Assembly (NCBI GenBank): GCA_026874595.1
Contig: CM049315.1
Coordinates: 9,709,664 to 9,773,663 of the forward strand
Length of the DNA: 64,000 nucleotides
Direction of reading: 5' to 3'
Origin: Sipunculus nudus
Lineage: Eukaryota; Annelida; Sipuncula; Golfingiida; Sipunculidae
The notes under the pieces were generated by a model. It made no database searches. It saw only the letters and a list, made by a program, of their open reading frames with translations, and was not told the origin of the DNA. Of the stretch, positions 49,940 through 60,529 are shown piece after piece. The stretch's first letter is position 1; every line of letters starts with the position of its first letter. A program made the translations under genes and the position numbers.

Positions 49940-52900
49940 TTTTTTCGTCCTTGGACTCATCTCTGAGCACCTGACTTCAATTAGCTGTCTTTGCATTTCA
50001 GGAAAGGGATGAATTGGACGGTAATATAAGCAGTACCGGGTCACGGGAGGACGCCAAGTTGACAATTCAGAGCACGCACTAGTTGTCATTGTACATTAAT
50101 ACTTGGGAGTACTCACGAGTAAGATGCTTAGCGAGGACAGGATATTGTGGACTGCAGGACTGCTGCTGGTTCGGGGGCGGTAACAAAGCTGAGCTCGTAT
50201 GCTTTCATCAACCTGAGCATCATCCAATACTATTGCTGGGCCATCTTGAAACGCATAGATGCAAAATGGACTTTGGAGTCCCAGTAAAGATGTGAGGGGT
50301 TTTTAATAGGTTTTTGGTTACTGTATTGTCATTTGTACTTGATTGAAAAACAAAAACATATAATTAAGGAAGATGTATTTTCCTTAAGGTTTCCTGTAAA
50401 TAACCAGGGAGATAATTCCCTGGTTCCACATGTACTGGAATCGACCAATATTTCATAAGGCGCATGCACTAATTGAATAGTTTAGTTAATAAGCTGACCG
50501 AATATAATCCTATTTTAATGAGCTGCCATTTATTAAGCAGATAAACGCCTGCAGTGAACCCCTGTATACAGAATCAACTGAAATGAATAAGACGCTCAGC
50601 TGGCGAAGCTGTGAGAGAGGCCTGTACACAGCCGCGAGTACATCATTCAGTATAGGCATTAATGTTGGACTAATAAGAGCTACTTCGCTTCGTAAACCCA
50701 TTCATACAAAAATCTGCCCTGCAATGGCCATTCATCCCGTTGCAATCGATATCCTTGTAAACAACCGGTATTTATAAGTCGGGAGTATAGAGAACACGGT
50801 CATAGTTCAGAGAAAGTGTATCATAGGACAAATGGATACTTGGCATATTCTTCCTGCTGGGTCTTTTCTTTTATCACGTTAGATTTTATTGGCCGATATG
50901 ACTTCAGCCCAGTCATAATTCGTGATGATACAGCTGGCATGGCGGTCCTTTGATGCAAGATTTCATCGCGACAGAACGATTATATTGCTTATATAATAGG
51001 AGGATGGTGGCGAACAGCCATTTAAACTCTAGGGTGGTCCATTCTGCGTCATCTACGGTCAACGGACATAGTTTTCAAATTTCGAACAATCCTGCAAATT
51101 CATGAACCTCCTGGGCTTGGTATAAATCATTCTTTCATATAATTGATTTTCTGACATTTGAACACCGACTTTCAATCTACAATATAGATATTAATTGGGC
51201 ATATAAATCAGCGCTTGTATGAAACGTAGGTCTACCCATGATGCCCAAGTCCTTCCAATCTATGTTATAATATAAATTTTTTCTTTATTCTATGCACTCA
51301 GCTAAATATACCCCACTCTTTAACAGCAGATTTGACAACGGTTTCGCATCAACTATGCAAGTAGGACGGGTTCTGGTAAAATATATTAAGGTGGAATTGT
51401 ATCTGATTTTCACGAATCTTTCATAAGAAGAACCATATACATATAGTTTGCTCAACAGCAATTACCTCCATTTCCATCTAAATTGTGACGAACCACCCAT
51501 GCCTCACTTCTTGGTAAGTTACCGTATAATCGTTAATTTTTGCGAGAATAGGAATTCTCGCGAGGTTAGTTAGATGTATAACGAAAACAACTTACAAGAC
51601 TTCAGACTGTGCAAGGATATGAGGTTAACTGTACGGGCATGTCGGACATTTGCAAATCAAAAACTGCAAGTCTTGGGAAATAACTTAAGCTATAGTACAC
51701 AAAGACACAATATTTTTTATCTAAATACGTCTTGTTCGGTTATACTTTAATTTCTTTTACTGAAAGAGTCGAATGTAAACGGGAAATATGTCTGACCCTC
51801 TTAATTGATTGCCAACAAACACTACAGATGTATGCATTCATGTAATACGTACACATGCTTGCTAGTGTAATCAAATAAATCCAAGCCTCGGAGAGAAATG
51901 CAGGTATATTTATTATTTTCTTTCGGTAGTTTATTTTAAGACATAGAGCGAAATTTTCTGAAAATACAAAGTTACTGCAAGTGTGGTTATGTCTGATGTA
52001 CAGGCGAGTAACACACGTTGAGTTTAAACTGAAGTGAAAATATTTACAGACGAAACGAAATAAAACCAAACATAATTGACACGGAGGTAGTACAAAAAGA
52101 TATCCCTGCATTCAGATAGCAAGCACTACAGCGCCATCTACTGAGTAAAGGAGTCTCTACTTACAGATAGAAAGCACACTTTTTTGCTGCCTTGCACATC
52201 TGCATCGTTTGGTCATTAATTCAACCGGTCTGTGGTGAAATTTTCATTATAAAATTTAATTACTTTAACTTTAATATCTTGTGGTGTTATAACACTGCAC
52301 CTTAAACCACTTTAACATTACATAGTGTACATGAAAAGTGAAACTTTAAACAAATCTTGTATGAAAATTGAGGAATTACCTACCAGCTAAAAACAATCAA
52401 ACAGAATTTCCTTAAAGGCTTCCCATTCCAAGTACATGATATTTCCCAAAACACCTTAATTAAAATGATGAAGACAATGTATATAATGTGGTACTCTAAA
52501 ATAATAAAACATTTAAACCATGGAAAATTAAATCTCAGCATTTCCAAGATGCCAAAAAGTTTTTTAATGATTTGTGTAAACAATGTTACGCTCCTCAGTC
52601 ACCTCATTCATCAGACTGACTTGTATTCAAGTGTTATGTATTTATAAAAGTGTACTTTACTATGGCTGTTCCAATCCTGTCAAAATATGGTCTTCTGTTT
52701 TTCCCTTCCATTACAAAAAACTGTCCAACATAATACACAAAGTAATGATGTGTTATAATGAAATTAAAAAAGATATTTTAAAATCAAATAAAAACCAAGC
52801 ATGCCACATTCATGTTGTTACAATGGTGGATAACTTAGGTATATTTTAAAAGAAAAGGATGGTTGTGGAGTTGTATGAAAATAAATAATTTATACACAAA

Positions 52901-53732
52901 AATGCCTGAAGTTGTTTAGTGTATACCTGTTGTGACAAAGTCTGTTCACAAACCTGCCTTTTACCGAGTATACGCATCATACATAAATATGTAATAGGAC
53001 AAACCAAAACAAAAACTGTTCAATGGAATCACTCTCCCTAAATTTCATAAATGATTTTTAGTTCTAGTTATTGATCTTGCCTTGATCCCTTCAAAATTTC
53101 ATTATTTGTAACCATAATGCAAAATCTCATTATATAAAGGTTTCACTTGCATCACTTTAAGAAAGTGATACATTTTTTCTTTCTGCGAGCTGGAAAACGT
53201 AATTCATTTTGCCTTGACTGTTGAATTTAAAAAAAAAACAGTATGGTCCAAGATACTGTAGATTTTTTGTAGCCTCACTTCAGGTTTTGTCAGGCCATCC
53301 TGCCATTTTGCAGGACAAGATATTTGCCTCTGGTTAAGTGAAACACAATTTTCTTTAAATAAGAGTCATCATTCATATAATTTGCAGCTTTTACAAACTT
53401 TATATTGCAATGCACAACACATATTAAAGCTTAGTTATGTTAAGTAAAGAATTTACATTTATCTCAATATTCAAAATTCAGCTCAAAGATAAATCTGAAG
53501 CTGTACATATATTTGATTACTTGATGACAGTTTGTGCATCTTTTTGCTATGATTGAAATAATGCATAAAGTCACTTTAAGTTTTAAAATTCAATGGTGCA
53601 AGTGCACAACAATTTCATAACTCACATGTACGTACCTGTAATAACTTGCAAGAAACCATGCTTAGTATTACCTAACTTATATTACGGTCTTGATGAAAAT
53701 TAAAATGGCTACAAATCTAGCTCAACTGTTAT
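49940..53732. other. Downstream of UFM1, no gene recognised
   Basis: No recognisable exon. The minus-strand frame at 51740-52111 (123 aa) has AT-driven composition and no known match. 52400-53730 is very AT-rich and may include UFM1 3'UTR. Confidence 0.45.
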
Positions 53733-53738
53733 TTTAAT
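53733..53738 (-). terminator. UFM1: Possible UFM1 poly(A) signal (ATTAAA)
   Basis: On the minus strand an ATTAAA variant lies about 165 nt after the stop. I saw no canonical AATAAA on this strand closer by. The real 3' end may be further on. Confidence 0.3.
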
Positions 53739-53900
53739 GATATCCTGTTTGAAACAATGAGACCAGCTGTTGTTGTATTTCCTAATTAAAGCGTGTGCCT
53801 CATGCTGTGAACAGGTAAATAAGGTAGCTGACATAGAAATGAAAAACTCTTCATTTACATATATAAATATACATATTCATTGGTGGAAGATGGAGGTGAG

Positions 53901-53971
53901 TTAGTGTAGACAGCCTACTCGATCCCTTGGTATTAACCTCAATTCAGATCCGTGCTTCAAGAAAACATTAC
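53901..53971 (-). CDS. UFM1: UFM1 exon 5 (aa 64-86 and stop)
   Basis: Acceptor TGATTTACAG. It reads NVFLKHGSELRLIPRDRVG followed by CLH and TAA at 53903-53901. The glycine before CLH is the conjugation residue exposed when a UFSP protease removes the tail. Confidence 0.95.
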
Positions 53972-56176
53972 CTGTAAATCAAAAACATAATGCATCAGTA
54001 AAATGAATGCAGAAGCAGAAGAGGAATTGGGTACATCATGCCAACACAAATGCATAACGTATACATTAATTTGTGTAAAATCAGTATATGCTGATATACC
54101 TGTTATTTTTATTCACTTGCAGTAACTCTTATTTGTTATTTTTGGTATATCTTACAGTCAGGTATATAAAAAAGGTAAATTTGGGTTATTTCTAAAATTA
54201 TGCCTTACAGAAAATGTATGAATTGCTGACAACTGTCTTTAGGATTTCATGATAAATAAGGGTAATAAACATCAGATTAGATATAAATACTGGATGCAAA
54301 TATGTCAAATGTTTTTGATATTATACAGAAGATGTCATTTATATGCAACCATGCTTGGACCATAATATAAGGAGTTTAAACAAAAGGGCTTCTAAGTGAT
54401 ATATTATTAATAATAATAGAGTCTCTAATTCTTAACATACACCTTCAGCTTGTGTAGTGAGAAACTGATACAGAATAACACTACAACCATACCTGCACTT
54501 TGTGCTGGATTAATTCCTATGCCATCATTTGTGATGATTGCACTTGTGGCTGGTGGCACCTTGAACTGAGAGGGATTAATAACCAATAAAACTGTATGTT
54601 ATAAAACATGTACCACAGTTAGGATATTGAAAGTTTGTACTTTGAGATACAACTTTGGGTTACATTGTAACAGATAGTATATTATGTTACTGACCATAAA
54701 TGAAGCTTTACCATATCTACAGTTGTGACTTACAGGTCTTACATTATCAAAATTTATATTTAATGCCATTTAAAATATTTATTCTGCACAAAACATTACT
54801 GGTGTAAGACTGGCCTTCCACTCTTCAAAGATGCATCTTTTTTTCACACAAATAACTCCAGATGGTGTCTTAAATAAAATGTAGAATGTAATTTAAATAT
54901 TCTATGTAAAATATTGGCTTCATAAATATATATAACATTTTTAAGTTAAAAAAGTAGTTGATGTTGACGGTTGACCATATCATATGACATATCACAAAAA
55001 TTAAAAAAAAAAAGAATAACGTTACTATTTTATTTAATATCATGTAACAAAGTGTGTACCTCCTCAGCTGCAAACTTTAACACTGCTGTGAAGGGTGTCT
55101 GTTCTGGTACACTTAAACTGAAAATAAATATGTACTGTATATATATATATATATATATATATCTTATATTTATTTAATATTCAATATTTATTTTTAAATA
55201 AAACTATCTGAAATGGTTGTCTGTTGAGCAAATTATTAACAAACACAGCATACATTGAACTAATTTGCTTATACCTCTTAGTGTCAGTATTAGAGTTTAT
55301 TGATTCTTACACTCGGATACAGGAATCAAATCAAAATTTTATTGAAATATATAGTATACACTTAATTGCTAATACTATTCAGTATTATGCTGTTTTCATT
55401 ACCACTCTGAAATATGGAAATTACCAGATGGCAGGTCGTATGTACAACTTGCTAACGTTCAGTACCCAACAAAAGACTCACTGATTGGATGTCTAGGTGG
55501 TTATAGTAACCAAAAAGAAACTAATCAATAAAATATGTTTCATGTCACATTTGTTCACTTTTATTTGTCATTTAAAACTTTAATGTAAACCAATCAAATA
55601 TTTGTGTCTTTAAATGCACCCTGCATCTCGAAAAGAAGTGAATAAAGGTAAAGGCGCTAAGTGGGACTGATCCTCATGCTCCACAGAATCCCACTTTCCC
55701 AGTGGAATGTTCTACTTGGATCATGTTTCGAACGGTAATTTCCACTGGGAAACTCCTAATTACCATATTTCCGAAAGGTAAAAACGCAGCATTATTATTA
55801 GTATTACTGTAGACCCAATGAAACTCATTGCTTCTAATATTTGATTATAATCTTTACTATCAATTTTATTCCTAGTAATAAACAGATCTTATATTGTTAA
55901 CACTAAATTTATTTACAATGGTCAGGGAAGGGGGCTACACTACAGTACAGCCTACTGTATGGGACTGATCCTGATGAACTAATAATAATTAATATGGTAT
56001 ACTCACACTTTGTAAGGAAGTTTGGGGTCAGATGTCAGTGTGATCTTGAATGTTACTTTCGACCTGTAAAAAAACAACACGCAGTCAAAACTGATAGGCA
56101 AAAATAACAATTTTAGTAACAGAAAGGGACAATTTCTCTTTAAATATTAAAACATATTGTACCACCCAACTCACAT
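53901..56176 (-). CDS. UFM1: Ubiquitin-fold modifier 1 (UFM1), 5 coding exons
   Basis: UFM1 is a small ubiquitin-like protein attached to lysines through UBA5, UFC1 and UFL1, acting in ER-associated ribosome and protein quality control. On the minus strand the exons are 56176-56175 (coding part), 56063-56007, 55117-55060, 54565-54493 and 53971-53901; all introns are GT-AG and phases agree, giving 86 aa. Diagnostic blocks are SKVTFKITLTSDPKLPYK, LSVPEQTPFTAVLKFAAEE, ATSAIITNDGIGINPAQSAG and HGSELRLIPRDRVG. Human UFM1 is 85 aa. G83, the residue conjugated after cleavage, is in the expected place, followed by a three-residue tail CLH instead of the human SC. The start codon is split AT|G by intron 1. 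A TIR transposon lies 45 bp upstream of it. Confidence 0.95.
54493..54565 (-). CDS. UFM1: UFM1 exon 4 (aa 40-64)
   Basis: A 73-nt exon with acceptor CTCTCAG and donor GTATGG. It reads FKVPPATSAIITNDGIGINP then AQSA and one base of a glycine codon. Confidence 0.95.
55060..55117 (-). CDS. UFM1: UFM1 exon 3 (aa 20-39)
   Basis: A 58-nt exon with acceptor ATTTTCAG and donor GTACAC. It completes valine 20 and reads LSVPEQTPFTAVLKFAAEE, ending phase 0, nearly identical to vertebrate UFM1. Confidence 0.95.
55139..55162. repeat. UFM1: (TA)n tract in UFM1 intron 2
   Basis: Short TA run, about 20 bp from the exon 3 acceptor. Confidence 0.9.
56007..56063 (-). CDS. UFM1: UFM1 exon 2 (aa 1-20)
   Basis: A 57-nt exon with acceptor TTTTTTTACAG and donor GTGAGT. 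It supplies the G of the start codon, then SKVTFKITLTSDPKLPYK and two bases of a valine codon. Confidence 0.95.
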
Positions 56177-56221
56177 TTTGACAGCTCCACGAAACCGGAA
56201 CTAATATAGAAACGGCAAAAT
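56175..56221 (-). CDS. UFM1: UFM1 exon 1 (short 5'UTR plus AT of the start codon)
   Basis: Read on the minus strand this ends GGAGCTGTCAAAAT followed by the donor GTGAGT. Only the last two bases, 56176-56175, are coding: the A and T of ATG, whose G is the first base of exon 2. The upstream limit is unknown; 56221 is the edge of the transposon's target-site copy, not a mapped transcription start. Confidence 0.75.
56213..56221. repeat. Left 9-bp target-site duplication CGGCAAAAT
   Basis: Identical to 57672-57680 on the other side of the TIR element. Confidence 0.85.
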
Positions 56222-56933
56222 GGGTCTGTCTAAAACGCGGAGAATCCGCGGAGAGATGGAGAATTCGCGGAGAATTTGCGGAGAGTTTTTATATGCAATG
56301 TAACTTTTAAATACACTTTAAAATCTCCAACTTTATTACACTTAAAATATTTGCGCACTGTTAAATGGCCGAAATAATTAAAAAAATCTGTACATTACTA
56401 AGCATTTTATGCTTAACAATGTGGACTCACCCCCAGGTGAATGTGTAGTATAGGTAATATATGTAACACGTACCCGTCTGCACGAGTCACCAGCTCACAC
56501 TGACAGATCTTAAGACGAAACCGCAACACTCTTAAATTAATGTTTCAAAAGTTTATTGTGCAAACCATATCAAAACCATGCAGGTGTATCAAATTTACAG
56601 GTGGTGAACGAAATATATAATATAATAAATTAATCATATACTTATACCTACAGTTATTGATAGTTTAATGATATATAAAAAACACTATCACCATTTAGAG
56701 TGTATGGACCCAATTTACATGCACAAATAAAAATGGAAACACAAACATTCGACTTTATACACAAACAATGAGTGCACCTTTAAGCTAATGAATCAACTTG
56801 GCATAAGGATTATATAAAATAAAAGAAAAAATAGTGTATATATTTTGATCACAGTTAAAGAATAATAATGTTCTTATAGTCTGTACAAATTTAATACACC
56901 ACACTTCTTTCTGACCATAACGATACAGAGTAC

Positions 56934-56974
<41 letters not shown>

Positions 56975-57671
56975 TATAGCACAATGTACACTTTCATACA
57001 GCAATAGCAAAGAACTTATTTGTACACTGAATCTTCACAAAACCATTTCATTAACTGTTTTATTTATTTTAAAGACAAATGCACATTTTAAATGAAACCA
57101 CATTACTTTTTTTTTATCATACCCAACCTTGTCTTCGAACACTCTCCTAAGCCACATTAACATTCAGTCCCGATGGTTACAGTTGCATTATATTTAGGCT
57201 TTGGTATTTGAGGAGAAAGTTTTGTTTTATAGGAAATGGTGTAAAAAAATTAATCCCTGAGCTGAAACAAGAGACTAAGTGCTTTTGCATTAAAATGTTT
57301 AATTTGTTTAATTTCTGGAATGAAACAAAAATCAACTGCATTTGCAATCACAAATGGATCACAATCTTCTGATGCCATACGTTGTCACTGGCGTGGCACA
57401 AATAAAATCTTATCGGAGAAGAACTTGCTTGCCCAAACGACTGGGAGAGCTGAATGTTACGTGAATGTACAGATTTTTAATTATTTTTTGTCATTTAACA
57501 GTGAACGAATATGTTAAGAGTAATATAGTTGCAGATATTAAGTGATTTTAATGTGTATTTAAGAGTATCATATTGCATATAAAAACTCTCCGCAAATTCT
57601 CCACGAATTCTCCGCAAATTTTCCGCGAATTCTCCATCTCTCCGCGGATTCTCCGCGTTTTAGATAGACCC
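56222..57671. mobile_element. 1,450-bp TIR transposon (Mutator-like by TSD size) upstream of UFM1
   Basis: The left end reads GGGTCTGTCTAAAACGCGG and the right end CCGCGTTTTAGATAGACCC, inverted copies with one mismatch. The inverted arms run about 90-100 bp and hold internal repeats of a GGAGAATTTGC/GGAGAATTCGC unit; the right arm has one extra unit. A perfect 9-bp copy CGGCAAAAT flanks both sides (56213-56221 and 57672-57680). Nine-bp duplications with long TIRs are typical of Mutator-like elements; this assignment is inference. The interior holds an (ATA)n tract and no transposase frame, so it is non-autonomous. Confidence 0.88.
56934..56970. repeat. (ATA)n microsatellite inside the TIR element
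   Basis: Trinucleotide run; on the minus strand it gives an artificial poly-tyrosine frame. Confidence 0.95.
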
Positions 57672-57680
57672 CGGCAAAAT
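57672..57680. repeat. Right 9-bp target-site duplication CGGCAAAAT
   Basis: Identical to 56213-56221. Removing the element and one copy rejoins the ancestral UFM1 upstream sequence. Confidence 0.85.
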
Positions 57681-58320
57681 ATAGCGCCTGTGAACAGCCG
57701 ACGCTCACCTGTCACTGGATCCCGCGGTACGAGACGAGCGTCTACCAAACTGGTTATACTGCTGCATTAGGAGATACAGCCCCTGTCAAGTGTAAGTAAA
57801 TGTGATAAAACTGATTTATCATGATCTGTGAAATCGAATATCTATATACTTGCCGAATCTAGTCGCACCCTTCAGAACTTGCACGTGAGATTAGGGCGAT
57901 AATAAGTGCACATTAAAGTCATTATCTTATGCTATACTTATAACTTTACACATTTGGTACAGAAATAAACAAGTAAACGATATGTCTGGTTAAAAAGTCA
58001 CCGAAAGAAATAATGCGGCAGAACTATAGAAACCGGGCTTCAGCCTACCGCCGGTACCTTATGCACAACGGGTGTCGCATAATAAATTGTTTCCTGAAAA
58101 AGGCCGATACATATTATTTTCCTGAGAATTCCCGTATTTAATTTTGCTCATAACTGGAGTTTATTATATTAGAGGAGGAGGGGTCCGGGGAACCTGGGTT
58201 TCCCGTCTGAAGGGGGGTGTGGGGGCTCCGCCCCCATATAAAGCTTAATTTTCCTGTTCAAATAGTAAATGGTTTCCCCATTTCGCAATATCAATTTACA
58301 AAACTCGCTCCTACTGGTAT
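57681..58320. other. Ancestral UFM1 upstream sequence, then no gene recognised
   Basis: Sequence immediately right of the target-site copy is the original UFM1 5' flank displaced by the transposon. No divergent gene is visible. A GGGG-rich patch lies at about 58173-58232. Confidence 0.45.
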
Positions 58321-58329
58321 CTCGTCTTC

Positions 58330-58460
58330 ACGGCTCACTTAATAGGGTGTAGGGCTCCTAGTCTAGAGATCGTAGGTTCGATTCCTGATTCAGGCGACTT
58401 CTGATGCTTAGTAGTTGATTATGTTAGAAGAGTTGAATGTAGGGACATCTACAGGGAAAA
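58330..58460 (+). mobile_element. Possible tRNA-derived SINE
   Basis: A perfect B box, GGTTCGATTCC (58375-58385), follows an A-box-like CGGCTCACTTAATAGGG. The anticodon and T stems pair poorly (about three pairs each), so it is a tRNA-derived retroposon or a dead tRNA rather than a working tRNA gene. Confidence 0.45.
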
Positions 58461-60529
58461 GTAGGAGTAAAAATAGGGAATGACAGGAGACAGTTTTATT
58501 TATATTTTCCTCAATAGAAGGGAAGCCTGCGTTCTATAGTGGCTCCAATAATGCTATGTATGCACCTAATTAAATGTGATCATTAATTTCTGGGGAAGGT
58601 TGCTGATGGGGAACGATTTTAACAGCAGTTGAGTAAGTTCATTGACCTGGTCAATGACCAGATACTTGGGGTCAAGAGGTCATTAGTCCCATCCACTTGT
58701 GGACCATGAAGTTAGGTAATAGCTATGCACAATCTATGATACCTTGATCTCCATGGTCAAGTGGGTGTTTGGATAACAGATGAACCTGCATAGATTACCT
58801 GCTGTTTACTTTTAAAAAATAATTCAGTGTGCATTTCTTTTGTGTACATGACACATGTGTAGGGCAGAATTTCTTTTTTCAATAATTTTTCAGTTTGAAG
58901 TTATATTATACAAACACTTTTTTAAAATTTACAAAAAAAGAATATTTTTAAATCACGTGATATTTAGTTAAATTGTACATTTCTTCATGTAAATCTTTCT
59001 TTTTCTGAATGTTTATTTTTTTTAATCATCCCATTTTGAAGTTTATTTTTTTTCATTTGGCTGTGGTTGATAGGTTTTAAAAAAGTTTGTGCACAGTATA
59101 TGGTTTCATCTACTTCAATTGTTTTTAATTATAAGAAATAAGACTTACTTTATCTGATGTTCAGTGTTACTGTTCAGGTGAGGTCTGAAGTCTAAACAGT
59201 AGAGATGTTCAGTGGTCAGATCACTTAAATCAATTGATCTATTTTCATGATTAAAATATCATAAGTGATGCTGTTTCTTTTTTAGATGGAAAGAGCTCAG
59301 TGACCTCAGGTATTCAAGTCATAATGTTTCATGTATAATTAAGCGGAGTGCCTATTGACAACAGTCCAAAGCTGGCAAAAGTCTAGGTTACCTCAATTTG
59401 AGGTCTCTGTTTCCAAGTTTTGCAGTCGTGGGTACTAAGAATTATAAGTCTCAGTAACTGTGTGTCAGGAAAGCATCTGTGGTCACTGCCTGCCAGCAGT
59501 GATCAGTCAGCAAACCACAATTAAGCTGCGGCAACGTTGCACTAAATTAATCACTTAGATCACTGGTATCCTTTTAATCAAAGGGCTAGGTAACTTCAAA
59601 GGCCACCATGGATATTTGGCGTCATGAAATGTGGTGATTTTTACCATTGTGAAGTTTTTCTTTTACCTTACTGTAACAGGAATTACCAAAAATTGTATTT
59701 TTGAGAGTTTTTTTTCAGTGACCTATTTTAAAACCTTTTAGGCAAATTATAAACAAAAGTTATAATCTGTAATATAAATGAGATGTATACTTATAGAAAA
59801 TAATGAAAGGTGGTGGTTTTTAGAGTCATTGTATCTCCTAAGTTTAATTTTTCGGCTCAAATTTTCATCTTCCACCATAACGGTATGCACTTGGTGATGA
59901 CGTTGCCTAGAAATGTTGCATCTTCCAAGCTATATTTAAGGACATTTAGTCATTACATATCAAATATGTTTGTTATTCTTATATAGGTATATATTTTTTT
60001 CTATATTAAAGAATAATAAAATTTTGGAAAAAAATGTGTCAATGATAGTAAAATAAGCAGGGCCAACGATTAGGATCCACTGTATACAGAGGTTGAGAAG
60101 GATGATACTTGAGAAGACTGGAGGAAAAAAGTTATTTTTTTTTTAACATTAAGGTGGCAGGACTGGTCCCCCCCCACCTGACCTGACTTTGTTTCAATTT
60201 TTCCTTTGCATTGAACAATCTAATGCTTTAATACCCCCTAAAGTAGATATTTTCTGAAAGCTAAGAAATTTCTCTATAGTTTGAAGATAATAAACTTTGT
60301 TTCTGAGGAACAAGTTTGAATTTATACAAATTTTAATTAAATTTTAATATTTAACAAAAAAACATTTATTCCAGCACAACTAAAGCAGATACAGAAAATC
60401 TTCCTTAACAAATTGAGAATTTAGATAATAATCCCCAGGCATTTTTTTGTTTAGTGAGATAAGTTTAAAAATAACGATTTTACAGAGTATTTAATTTTGA
60501 AATCTTCACAAATCATTTCATTTTTAGCT
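58461..60529. other. No gene recognised
   Basis: AT-rich, with T- and A-runs; no coding or repeat structure that I can support. Confidence 0.5.

Noticed and set aside
57548-57770. Overlapping frames of about 65 aa on both strands
   Set aside because: They mostly read the right inverted terminal repeat of the transposon.
58330-58400. Functional tRNA gene
   Set aside because: Only the B box is good; stems do not pair well enough.
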